Part shown: positions 1 through 6,245 of the stretch, piece by piece | Numbering within the stretch: position 1 is the first letter of the stretch | How the letters are laid out: every line of letters begins with the position of its first letter | DNA from: Alphaproteobacteria bacterium | Lineage (GTDB): Bacteria > Pseudomonadota > Alphaproteobacteria > Reyranellales > Reyranellaceae | Length of the DNA: 7,686 nucleotides | Assembly (NCBI GenBank): GCA_013290035.1 | Contig: JABCYT010000138.1 | Span: forward strand, 1 to 7,686 | Direction: 5' to 3' | The notes under the pieces: model-generated | Told to the model about the DNA's origin: nothing | Database searches by the model: none | The model's input: only the letters and a program-made list of their open reading frames with translations | Position numbers and translations under genes: made by a program

Positions 1-215
1 ATCAGGAGGCGGCTCAGCACATCGCGGCCGAGCTGGTCGGCGCCGAACCAGTGCTTTATGCCGGGCGCCGCGAACCGGCCGGCGAAGTCCATCGCTTCGG
101 GTTGGTAGGGAGCCGCCACCCCGCCGAGGAGGCAGGCGAGAACCAGCCCCACCAGGAGAGCGCTGCCCAGCACGCCTTGCGGAGTGCGCATCAGGCGGCG
201 CAGCGTGTCAGTCAT
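1..215 (-). CDS. DppC-type peptide ABC transporter permease (partial, N-terminal 71 residues)
   Basis: This is the second inner-membrane permease subunit of a dipeptide/oligopeptide-type ABC importer; the gene runs off the left edge of the window. Read from the ATG at 215, the protein begins MTDTLRRLMRTPQGVLGSAL, followed by one hydrophobic membrane segment (about residues 14-35). It then reaches the conserved DppC/OppC signature FGADQLGRDVLSRLL (residues 57-71), the usual start of the permease core. The start codon lies inside the end of the upstream permease gene: the octamer ATGACTGA carries this gene's ATG and the upstream TGA. I see no good ribosome binding site before it, so translational coupling is likely. 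The short N-terminus is normal for DppC proteins. Family assignment is firm; the transported substrate cannot be read from the sequence. Confidence 0.88.
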   Translation of the reverse strand, partial: MTDTLRRLMRTPQGVLGSALLVGLVLACLLGGVAAPYQPEAMDFAGRFAAPGIKHWFGADQLGRDVLSRLL

Positions 216-1155
216 AGCGGATGCGCTTGTCGATCGTGGCGTAGGCGATGTCGGCCAGGGTGTTGGCGATGGCGTAGGTGCCGGCCATGATCATGGCCCC
301 GGCCTGAATCGACGGCAGGTCGCGCGTCGTGATGGCGACGATCAGTTGCCGGCCGATGCCGGGAATGGCGAAGATCTCCTCGACGACGATGATGCCGCCC
401 AGCAGGTAGCCGACGTCGAGGGCGACGATGGTGATGGTGGGCAGCAGCGCGTTGCGCAGGACGTGGCGCATCAGCACGGTGCGGGGCGGCAGGCCCTTCA
501 GCCGGGCGGCGCGGATATAGTCGCTGTTCAGCACGTCGATCGTCTCGGAACGGACCATGCGCGAGACGTGCGCGACCAGGATCAGCGACACCGTCGCCAC
601 CGGCAGGATCAGGTGGCGAATGCTGTCGGCCAGGTTCTCGGACGGCGCCACGTAGCCGGTCGCCGGCAGCAGCTGGAATTGGTCGGCAACGACGATCAGC
701 AGCAGGGTCGCGGTGACGAATTCCGGCAGCGACACGCCGAGATAGGAGATCAGGCTCGAGGCGACGTCGGCCGCCTTGCCGCGGCGCAGCGCAGCCAGCA
801 TGCCGAGCGGAATGGCCACCACCAGCATGACCGCGATCGACAGTCCGCCGAGCAACAGCGACCGGCCGAGCGCGATGAACATCGTCGGCCCGACAGGCTG
901 CTCGGTGCGCATCGAGGTGCCGAAATCGCCGCGCAGCAGGCCCGACAGCCAGTGCCAGTATTGCAGCCACGCCGGATCGTTGAGCCCCAGCCGCAGGCGC
1001 ACCGCGGCCAGCGCCTCGGGCGTGGCGTTCTCGCCCAGCAGGGTCACCGCGGCGTCGGCGGGCAGCAGCTGGGTCAACCCGAACACCACGATCGACACGA
1101 CGAGCAGCGTGTAGAGGACGGTCAGCAGCCGCCGCAGCAGCCAGGCGATCGACAC
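208..1155 (-). CDS. DppB-type peptide ABC transporter permease
   Basis: A 315-residue inner-membrane permease that would form the channel with the DppC-like subunit encoded next. It starts with GTG at 1155; GGAG lies seven bases upstream (1163-1166), which supports that start. Visible hallmarks are the N-terminal membrane segment (about 7-31), the GDFGTS motif (76-81), and several further hydrophobic segments (about 96-121, 133-157, 181-198, 236-258, 283-305). The cytoplasmic EAA loop that docks on the ATPase starts at YIRAARLKGLPPRTVLMRHV (213-232), with its invariant Gly at 221. VEEIFAIPGIG (258-268) and a TIDKRIRY tail are also typical of DppB/OppB. Length is normal for the family. It starts three bases after the binding-protein stop and overlaps the next permease gene by eight bases, so all three are one operon. 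Substrate unknown: relatives carry peptides, nickel, glutathione or opines. Confidence 0.93.
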   Translation of the reverse strand: MSIAWLLRRLLTVLYTLLVVSIVVFGLTQLLPADAAVTLLGENATPEALAAVRLRLGLNDPAWLQYWHWLSGLLRGDFGTSMRTEQPVGPTMFIALGRSLLLGGLSIAVMLVVAIPLGMLAALRRGKAADVASSLISYLGVSLPEFVTATLLLIVVADQFQLLPATGYVAPSENLADSIRHLILPVATVSLILVAHVSRMVRSETIDVLNSDYIRAARLKGLPPRTVLMRHVLRNALLPTITIVALDVGYLLGGIIVVEEIFAIPGIGRQLIVAITTRDLPSIQAGAMIMAGTYAIANTLADIAYATIDKRIRYD

Positions 1156-1158
1156 CGT

Positions 1159-2712
1159 TCAGCTCCGCTTCGGCGCGCCTTCACCCAGCCAGGTACGTTC
1201 GAAGCGGAAGATGTGGCCGCGCGGATGCAGCCCGTAGCCCTGCACGTAGGAACGCTTGCCGCCTAAAAGATCGAAGAAGATCGGAATGATCGAGGGCGTC
1301 TCCTCGTACATCATGTCCTGCGCCTTGCCGTAGATCTCGGCGCGCTTGGCCTCGTCGCTGGTCTGGCGGCCCTCGGCCACCAGCTTGTCGAACGCCGGAT
1401 TGTTCCAGCGCGTCTCGTTCCACGCCGCGTCGGAGGTGTAGAGCAGCGTGAACACACCATCGACCGTCTGCTGGGTATTGTAGATGCCGATGTAGAACGG
1501 GCCCTTCTTCCAGACCTGGTCGAGATAGGCCGCGTGCGGCATCGTCTGCACGGTGATGCGGAAGCCGGCGGGCTTGGCCATCTCGCGCATGGCGACGGCG
1601 AGCTGGGTGCGCGTGCCCGGATTGTCGGATGCGACCAAAGTAAGGTCGATGCCGTCGGGGTAGCCGGCCGCGGCGAGCAGCCGCTTGGCCTCGGCGATGT
1701 CCTGCTTCTTGGGCGGCTCCTTCTTGTAGAACTGGTAGATCGAATTCACCGGCACGTCCTGGCCGGGCTTGCCGGCATCGAGGGCGACGAAGCCGACCAG
1801 CGCTTCGCGATCGATGCACAGCGACAGCGCCCGGCGCATGCGCGGGTCGTTGAAGGGTTTCTGGTCGCACGCCATGTTGACGTTGAGGAACTGGCCGGAC
1901 GGCACCTGCATGGCGTCGACGCCGCGCACGCCCTTGAGCCTGGGGAATTCGCTCTGCGCCGTGATCACCATCAGGTCGTTGTCGCCTGAGAGCAGCGCCG
2001 AGGTCTCGGCCGAAGGGTCGGGATAGACGCGGATCTCGATGCGGTCGACGTAGGGCTGGTCGGGAATGAAATAATGTTCGTTGCGCGCCACCACGATCAG
2101 GCGGTCGGGCTCGTAGAAGACGAGCTTGAACGGCCCCGTGCCGATCGACTCGCGCGACAGCCGGGAGAGATCGCCATGGGCGATGGCGGCGGGAATGATG
2201 CGTGTCGCGTTGTAGGCGACGGTGGCCGGCAGATCGACGAAGGGGGCATGCAGGCGGAACAGTACTGTCTCATCGTCGACAGCCGCCGCTTCCTTGATCA
2301 CCGAGACGATCGAGCGAGCCGGCGAGGCGGTCTTGGGATCGAGGATCGCGCCATAGGTCGCCACGACGTCCTTGGCGGTGCAGGGCGAGCCGTCGCTGAA
2401 GCGCACGCCGTTGTGCAGCTTGAAGGTCCACTCGGTGAAATCAGCGTTCGACGACCACGACTCGGCGAGGTCGGGCAACGGCTTCATGTCGGTCGTGAGC
2501 GTCGTCAGGTTGCTGTAGCAGAGCTCGGCGATCATGTGCTCGGGATTGACCCGCGTGCGCAGCGGATGGATGACGCTCGCCGCCTGGTCGACCGAAATCC
2601 GCAGTGTGCCGCCGCGCCGGGGCGCCTGGGCGGAGGCAAGCCGCGACAAGCCTGACAGAGCCGGCAATCCCGCTGCCGAGGCGAGAACCGCCCGCCGTGT
2701 TGGATGCCTCAT
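1159..2712 (-). CDS. Periplasmic substrate-binding protein of peptide-type ABC importer (SBP family 5), Tat signal
   Basis: A 517-residue binding protein of the DppA/OppA class (SBP_bac_5 fold), which captures the ligand in the periplasm and delivers it to the permeases encoded just downstream. I prefer the ATG at 2712, because AAGAGG lies six bases upstream and because the protein then begins MRHPTRRAVLASAAG. That is a twin-arginine signal peptide with the Arg pair at residues 6-7, a hydrophobic stretch and a probable signal peptidase site after AQA (28-30). A longer frame opens at 2775 but would put 21 non-signal residues in front. Family signatures include GGTLRIS (34-40), a WTFKLHNGVRFSDG block with TAKDVV after it, and IGTGPFKLVFYEPDRL followed by RNEHYF. 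Tat export suggests folding in the cytoplasm before transport. The ligand is unknown; the neighbouring HpaB-like oxygenase makes an aromatic or otherwise modified ligand possible, as an inference only. Confidence 0.93.
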   Translation of the reverse strand: MRHPTRRAVLASAAGLPALSGLSRLASAQAPRRGGTLRISVDQAASVIHPLRTRVNPEHMIAELCYSNLTTLTTDMKPLPDLAESWSSNADFTEWTFKLHNGVRFSDGSPCTAKDVVATYGAILDPKTASPARSIVSVIKEAAAVDDETVLFRLHAPFVDLPATVAYNATRIIPAAIAHGDLSRLSRESIGTGPFKLVFYEPDRLIVVARNEHYFIPDQPYVDRIEIRVYPDPSAETSALLSGDNDLMVITAQSEFPRLKGVRGVDAMQVPSGQFLNVNMACDQKPFNDPRMRRALSLCIDREALVGFVALDAGKPGQDVPVNSIYQFYKKEPPKKQDIAEAKRLLAAAGYPDGIDLTLVASDNPGTRTQLAVAMREMAKPAGFRITVQTMPHAAYLDQVWKKGPFYIGIYNTQQTVDGVFTLLYTSDAAWNETRWNNPAFDKLVAEGRQTSDEAKRAEIYGKAQDMMYEETPSIIPIFFDLLGGKRSYVQGYGLHPRGHIFRFERTWLGEGAPKRS

Positions 2713-2783
2713 CCTGAGCCTCTTATGTTTGCGATTGCCGGGACCACCGGGCACTTCCCTGCAAAGTCTATGCAATTCGCGGA
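2713..2783 (-). promoter_or_regulatory. Intercistronic spacer with small hairpin and binding-protein RBS
   Basis: This 71-base gap separates the HpaB-like gene from the binding-protein gene. It contains the AAGAGG ribosome binding site (2719-2724) and, just upstream of it, an imperfect 18-base hairpin (2736-2753): arms TGCC/GGCA, one mismatch, GG/CC, loop of four. There is no T-run after it, so it does not look like an intrinsic terminator. I found no convincing promoter, so read-through from the upstream gene is the simplest view. The hairpin might set relative expression or mRNA ends, but that is unproven. Confidence 0.35.
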
Positions 2784-4256
2784 CTATTGCGAAACGGCTG
2801 CGCGACCGAGCTCATCGGCCAGATCGTAGCTTTTGAGCATATCATCGAGGGCCCGCGCGGCAGCCGGCCAGTCATAGGTGCGATAGGAATGGCCCGCGGT
2901 CACGAAGCTGGCCCCGGAATAGAACATTTCGTACTGGGCGTGGCGCGAGGCGAACTCGGAGCCCACCGCATCCCAGGCAAGCTTGTAGAATTTCACCCGC
3001 TCCGTCGCGCTCGCCGCGGGCGATTGCTGGGTCTTGCCGATCAGGTTGGCAATCTCGGGATTACGAAAGTCCTCCAGGGACGAGGGCAGCATGATCATGC
3101 CGCCGCCGGCCAGCTCGCGCAGAGTATTGAGCACCGTGGCGTACAATTTCTGGGTCAGCGTCAGGGCGGCATAAAGCGTGTGGCGATCGGGGACGAAGTA
3201 GCGCCCGTGCCGGGTGCCCTTGGCCTCCATGGCCGCCACGAACGCATCGACCATTCCAGCCTCGGCCGCCAGGTGCCCCAGCGTCTCGCGAACCTGGGAG
3301 AAGCCGTTCGTGCCGTTGACCTCGGTGATGCGATGGGCAATGCCCAGCAGGAAGCGGAACTTCACCGACAGCCGCACCACCGCCTGATAGTTCTGGTAGA
3401 CGTGTGCCGGCGTCGCATGGAATTGCCGCTGGCACATCTCGAGGCTGTCGATGACGAAAACCCGTTCCCACGGCACCTTGACGTCGTCGAAAAACAGGAC
3501 GGCGTCATTTTCATCGAAGCGGCTCGACAGCGGGTTGTCGAAGACGCTGCGCGCCTCTTCCTCGTATGATTTGCGCGACAGGATCTTCAGGCCCTTCGCG
3601 TTCATCGGTATGGCGAACGACAGGGCATGCTTCTCGTCGCCGGGCTGAAGCGGCTGGACGCAGGTGACGAAGACCTCGTTGGCCATGATGCCGCCGGTCG
3701 CCAGCATCTTGGCGCCGCGCACCGTGACCCCCGAAGCGTCGCGATCGACGACGCCGGCGGCGAGAAACTCGTCCTTCTGCCGGCTGGCGCTCTTCGAGCG
3801 GTCGGCCTGCGGATTGATGATGACATAGGTCAGGTAGAGGTCGTGATCGCGGGCGTAGCGGTAATAGTCGGCCAGCGCCCGGGCCCGCTTCCCATCGTAG
3901 GCCTCGAAGACGTCCAGCCCCATGTACATGCCGGAGATGCACGAGGCGACATGATCGGGCGCGCGCCCCATGAAGCCGCTGTGCAGGCCGTTCCAGGCCT
4001 CGAGCGCTTGGCGGCGGTCGCACAGCTCCCGGTAACTTTCGGGAAGCTGCCAGATGCGATTGGCGCGGTCGCCTGAATCGGCGACAAAAGTCATCAGCTC
4101 CTGCTGCTGGGACGGGAAGTCGAACAGCCGCGCGATCGATTTCACCGAGTTCGCATAGGCCGGATGCCGCGTGACGTCATCGATGCGCTTGCCATGAAGG
4201 TAGACGGCCCGATCGTCACGCAAGCTCGCAATATGGTCGATGCCGGACTTGATCAT
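2784..4256 (-). CDS. HpaB-family FAD-dependent monooxygenase (4-hydroxyphenylacetate 3-hydroxylase-like)
   Basis: A 490-residue cytoplasmic protein of the HpaB/PvcC/TftD family. These enzymes take reduced FAD from a separate reductase and hydroxylate phenolic substrates. Family landmarks in order are an N-terminal HGKRIDDVTRHPAY block (21-34), NGLHSGFMGRAPDH (89-102), RYARDHDLYLTYVIINPQAD (133-152), VRGAKMLATGG (179-189), DNPLSSRFDENDAVLFFDDV (240-259) and KVPWERVFV (260-268), then the helical C-terminal region with LPSSLEDF. Length is typical. Compared from memory with Thermus HpaB, substrate-contacting Arg100 is kept (Arg98) but Tyr104 is His102 and His142 is Tyr144, so the substrate may not be 4-hydroxyphenylacetate. 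The ATG at 4256 has only a weak GGGGA upstream. No HpaC-type reductase gene is in the window. It heads the operon with the ABC importer genes. Family confidence is high; the exact reaction is unknown. Confidence 0.88.
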   Translation of the reverse strand: MIKSGIDHIASLRDDRAVYLHGKRIDDVTRHPAYANSVKSIARLFDFPSQQQELMTFVADSGDRANRIWQLPESYRELCDRRQALEAWNGLHSGFMGRAPDHVASCISGMYMGLDVFEAYDGKRARALADYYRYARDHDLYLTYVIINPQADRSKSASRQKDEFLAAGVVDRDASGVTVRGAKMLATGGIMANEVFVTCVQPLQPGDEKHALSFAIPMNAKGLKILSRKSYEEEARSVFDNPLSSRFDENDAVLFFDDVKVPWERVFVIDSLEMCQRQFHATPAHVYQNYQAVVRLSVKFRFLLGIAHRITEVNGTNGFSQVRETLGHLAAEAGMVDAFVAAMEAKGTRHGRYFVPDRHTLYAALTLTQKLYATVLNTLRELAGGGMIMLPSSLEDFRNPEIANLIGKTQQSPAASATERVKFYKLAWDAVGSEFASRHAQYEMFYSGASFVTAGHSYRTYDWPAAARALDDMLKSYDLADELGRAAVSQ

Positions 4257-4310
4257 GCGGATTCCCCGGTGGCGGCGCTGCCCGTGGCTTAAGATTGGCG
4301 TCAGGTTCGA

Positions 4311-4325
4311 TCGCTATCATAGCGA
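4311..4325. promoter_or_regulatory. Perfect 15-base palindrome, candidate operator
   Basis: The sequence TCGCTATCATAGCGA has two perfect 7-base arms around one central base. It lies in the divergent region, 55 bases from the monooxygenase start and 66 bases from the lipoprotein start. Its size and symmetry suit a dimeric helix-turn-helix repressor such as a GntR, TetR or MarR member. Such a site here could control one or both operons. No regulator gene is present in the window, and a single copy is seen, so the role is an inference. Confidence 0.4.
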
Positions 4326-4380
4326 GACGGGCGACCAGGCGTATGCTCAAGCCTTCGCACCCAAAATAAGAGGTCGTCCG

Positions 4381-4385
4381 GGAGG
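4381..4385 (+). promoter_or_regulatory. Ribosome binding site of the lipoprotein gene
   Basis: GGAGG sits five bases before the ATG at 4391, close to a perfect Shine-Dalgarno. It fixes the start of the small lipoprotein and favours that frame over the opposite-strand open frame across the same bases. Confidence 0.7.
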
Positions 4386-4390
4386 GATCG

Positions 4391-4780
4391 ATGATCCGCA
4401 CGACGGGCTTCTTGTGCTTCCTGGCTTTTCTGGCGTCGGGCTGCGCGCCTTCCGACCCGAACGAATCCAGATATGCCACACCGATCGGCCCACTGGCCGA
4501 TGACTACCAGGACAGGGTCAAGGCCGACCTGGCCCACACCCTCGGCAACTCGGAGGGCGCGATCTACACGTTCGAGCCCTCGCCCAGCATCGTGAACATG
4601 GGCAAGCGCAGGGCCGGTGTCCGCTACGCGTGGTATGTCTGTGGGACCGTGAACGCCAAGGATCCCACCGGTGGCTACACGGGCGCAAAGCCCTTCCTGA
4701 GCGTGCTCAGCCACAACGTCGTCATCGATCGGGAAGTCGGCAGTTCGCACGCCAGGGAATGCAGCGAAGGACATTCGTAA
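4391..4780 (+). CDS. Small predicted lipoprotein, function unknown
   Basis: A 129-residue protein with a strong ribosome binding site and a lipoprotein signal peptide: MIRTTG, a hydrophobic core FLCFLAFLA, then SGC with the predicted lipidated Cys at residue 18. The mature part is therefore expected to be anchored in a membrane facing the periplasm. It has the block YAWYVCGTVNAKDPTGGYTG (79-98) followed by PF. From memory, similar VCG-VNAKN-GGYTGYKPF blocks occur in short uncharacterised exported proteins of Proteobacteria. Two further cysteines (84 and 124) could form a disulfide. Residue -3 of the lipobox is Ala rather than the more usual Leu. The gene stands alone, diverging from the monooxygenase operon, with no co-directional neighbour. 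I do not know its function. The signal and codon use make it a real gene with good confidence. Confidence 0.78.
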   Translation: MIRTTGFLCFLAFLASGCAPSDPNESRYATPIGPLADDYQDRVKADLAHTLGNSEGAIYTFEPSPSIVNMGKRRAGVRYAWYVCGTVNAKDPTGGYTGAKPFLSVLSHNVVIDREVGSSHARECSEGHS

Positions 4781-4872
4781 AAGCGGCCGTCCACGACCCT
4801 GTCGGGGGCCCTTGACAAGACTGAGCAATGTTGTGGCGTATGCTTGCCGACCTTCGTCGAGAAAGGATCGGC

Positions 4873-5112
4873 ATGATGTTCATCGACATCGACGCCGCGG
4901 GAGCCTGCACGAGGCGCTCAGCCAGCAGTCGGCCCGTCCCTGGCCGCAAAAGTGCGACGGGCGGAAAGGGCGGAAAGGTCGGAAACCCCTTCCGAACCCC
5001 TATGGCGGTGCGAAAGAATTCCCGGTCGTCACGGCCCGCACCCGCGCAATATCGTGTCGCACGTCTGCTGGACCGAGCCGGCTCCGTGATCGGCGATCGT
5101 CAAAACGGGTAG
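4873..5112 (+). CDS. Doubtful 79-residue basic open frame
   Basis: This frame begins at tandem ATGs (4873 and 4876). AGGA (4864-4867) lies five bases upstream, and a TTGACA/TATGCT pair (4812-4844) lies further upstream, although its spacer of 21 bases is too long. The product starts MMFIDIDAAGACTRR and continues as a low-complexity, very basic sequence rich in Gly, Arg, Ser and Lys, including GGKGGK produced by the nucleotide repeat. No recognised domain, signal or membrane segment is visible. An in-frame ATG at 4828 would add 15 residues. It is more likely non-coding sequence or a leader than a protein gene. Confidence 0.15.
   Translation: MMFIDIDAAGACTRRSASSRPVPGRKSATGGKGGKVGNPFRTPMAVRKNSRSSRPAPAQYRVARLLDRAGSVIGDRQNG
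4961..4985 (+). repeat. Short tandem repeat, 9-base unit GCGGAAAGG
   Basis: Two exact copies of GCGGAAAGG (4961-4969, 4970-4978) are followed by a degenerate third, TCGGAAA (4979-4985). The purine-rich strand is the plus strand. The same GCGGAAA core recurs 130 bases downstream. Function unknown. Confidence 0.6.
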
Positions 5113-5136
5113 CGGAAATTGCGGAAATGCGGAAAT
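5112..5136 (+). repeat. Short tandem repeat, 8-9 base unit GCGGAAAT
   Basis: Three copies of GCGGAAAT occur at 5112-5119, 5121-5128 and 5129-5136; the first two are separated by one extra T. They lie 20 bases beyond the asd stop codon, so an asd transcript would carry three ATTTCCGC copies in its 3' end. They share the GCGGAAA core with the cluster at 4961-4985. Confidence 0.6.
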
Positions 5137-5156
5137 GGGAGGTCAACGATCTTCGG

Positions 5157-6179
5157 CTATTCGGCCGCCATCGCTTTCGGCTTGGCGAGTTCCTCGGCGA
5201 TTTGCACCGCGTTCCACGCCGCCCCCTTCAGGAGCTGGTCGCCGGCCACGAACAGCACCAGCCCGTTGGGGTTGGAGAGGTCGCGGCGGATGCGGCCGAC
5301 ATGGACGTCGAGATCGCCGCTGGCCTCGAGCGGCATCGGGAAGTGATTCCTGACCGGATCGTCGACCAGCTTGACGCCGGGCGCCAGCGCCAGGATCCCG
5401 CGCGCCTCCTCGGGCGACAGCGGCTTGTCGAGCTCGAGCGTGATCGACTCGGAATGGGCGCGCAGCACCGGCACGCGGATGCAGGTCGGCACGACGGCGA
5501 GATGCGGCATGTGGAACATCTTGCGCATCTCCTCGATCACCTTGTTCTCCTCCTCGTTGTAGCCGTTCTCGGCCACCTTGGTGTCGTGCGAGAAGAGGTT
5601 GAAGGCGATCTGGTGCGGGAAGACCTTGCGCGTGATCTCCTTGCCGGCGGCGTGATCGCGGACCTGGTCCTCCAGCTCCTGCATGGCCTGCGCGCCCGCG
5701 CCCGAGGCCGCCTGGTAGGTCGACACGACGATCTTGCGGATGCCGGCGGCGAGATGGATCGGCCACACCGCGACAGCGAGGACGGCCGCGGAACAGTTGG
5801 GGTTGGCGATGAGCCCGTCATGGCGCGCGAGGTCCTGCGCGTTCACCTCAGGCACCACCAGCGGCACCTTGGGATCCATGCGGAAAGCCGACGAATTGTC
5901 GATCACGATGGCACCTGCCGCCCGCGCGGCCGGAGCGAACTCGCGGCTGCGTCCCGCACCGGCGCTGAAGAAGGCGATGTCGACGCCCTTGAAGGAAGCC
6001 GCTTTCAGCTCCTCGACCTTGTAGGCTTTGCCCTTGAACTCGAGCGTCTGGCCGGCCGAGCGGGCCGAGGCGAGCAGCTTGAGCGAGCCGACGGGGAAGT
6101 TCCGTCGCTCGAGGACGCGGAGGATTTCGACTCCCACCGCGCCGGTGGCGCCGACAATGGCGATGCTTGGTGCGTTCAT
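5157..6179 (-). CDS. asd: Aspartate-semialdehyde dehydrogenase
   Basis: A 340-residue cytoplasmic enzyme that reduces aspartyl-4-phosphate to aspartate-4-semialdehyde with NADPH. This is the branch-point step toward lysine/diaminopimelate, threonine and methionine, so it is normally essential for cell-wall synthesis. The NADPH-binding loop is IVGATGAVG (8-16). The catalytic Cys is Cys129 in IANPNCSAA. Gln156 lies in VVSTYQAASGAGAQAM. The substrate-binding Arg235 and catalytic His242 lie in CIRVPVLRAHSES. The GYNEEENKVIEE segment (206-217) is also typical. I chose the ATG at 6179, because the fold starts directly with MNAPSIAIVGATG and the length then equals that of family members. An upstream in-frame ATG at 6230 would add 17 unlikely residues. 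The ribosome binding site is weak. It follows the crotonase gene by 66 bases and could be co-transcribed or have its own promoter. All key residues are present. Confidence 0.97.
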   Translation of the reverse strand: MNAPSIAIVGATGAVGVEILRVLERRNFPVGSLKLLASARSAGQTLEFKGKAYKVEELKAASFKGVDIAFFSAGAGRSREFAPAARAAGAIVIDNSSAFRMDPKVPLVVPEVNAQDLARHDGLIANPNCSAAVLAVAVWPIHLAAGIRKIVVSTYQAASGAGAQAMQELEDQVRDHAAGKEITRKVFPHQIAFNLFSHDTKVAENGYNEEENKVIEEMRKMFHMPHLAVVPTCIRVPVLRAHSESITLELDKPLSPEEARGILALAPGVKLVDDPVRNHFPMPLEASGDLDVHVGRIRRDLSNPNGLVLFVAGDQLLKGAAWNAVQIAEELAKPKAMAAE

Positions 6180-6245
6180 AGTGCCACTAAAATACACGCC
6201 GGGCGCGCACTGCTCCAGTGTCGCGATCATGAATTAAGCGAGACC
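6180..6245 (-). promoter_or_regulatory. Gap between crotonase gene and asd
   Basis: This 66-base spacer contains a 13-base palindrome, CACTGCTCCAGTG (6208-6220), and an AT-rich stretch TATTTTAG on the asd strand that could be a -10 element. A good -35 is absent. No intrinsic terminator for the upstream gene is visible. An asd promoter here is possible but weakly supported. Confidence 0.25.

Larger units (their letters stand above)
4257..4390. promoter_or_regulatory. Divergent promoter region between HpaB-like gene and lipoprotein gene
   Basis: This 134-base region must carry the promoters for the leftward monooxygenase/importer operon and the rightward lipoprotein gene. The sequence is less GC-rich than the genes. 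Near its centre is a perfect palindrome at 4311-4325, whose two strands read TATGAT and TATCAT, each -10-like. I could not pair either with a good -35 hexamer at 16-18 bases. A strong GGAGG (4381-4385) precedes the lipoprotein start. Confidence 0.5.
4781..5156. other. Gene-poor intergenic region
   Basis: These 376 bases lie between the ends of the lipoprotein gene and asd, which converge on it. I find no protein family match in any frame. The region holds a TTGACA hexamer (4812-4817), a doubtful short open frame (4873-5112) and two clusters of short GCGGAAA repeats (4961-4985 and 5112-5136). I saw no GC-rich stem followed by a T-run on either strand, so terminators for the converging genes were not identified; Rho-dependent ends are possible. 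Confidence 0.5.

Noticed and set aside
184..1266. A 360-codon open frame on the plus strand opposite the DppB permease
   Set aside because: The product is mostly His, Gln, Arg and Asp rich low-complexity sequence. The minus strand encodes an unmistakable permease with an EAA loop.
2713..2775. Upstream start at 2775 for the binding protein
   Set aside because: It would place 21 extra residues in front of a well-formed Tat signal peptide, whereas the ATG at 2712 has a proper ribosome binding site.
2787..3569. A 260-codon plus-strand frame opposite the monooxygenase
   Set aside because: It shadows the C-terminal half of the HpaB-like gene and shows no domain or ribosome binding site.
4301..4828. 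A 175-codon open frame on the minus strand opposite the lipoprotein
   Set aside because: The plus-strand frame has a near-perfect ribosome binding site and lipoprotein signal; the minus-strand frame has neither and would run across the divergent promoter region.
6208..6220. CACTGCTCCAGTG palindrome as an operator for asd
   Set aside because: The arms are only five bases around three and expected often by chance; no other evidence supports it, so it is only mentioned in the spacer entry.
6180..6230. Upstream start at 6230 for asd
   Set aside because: The extra 17 residues match nothing expected in the family, no ribosome binding site precedes 6230, and the ATG at 6179 gives the normal N-terminus.
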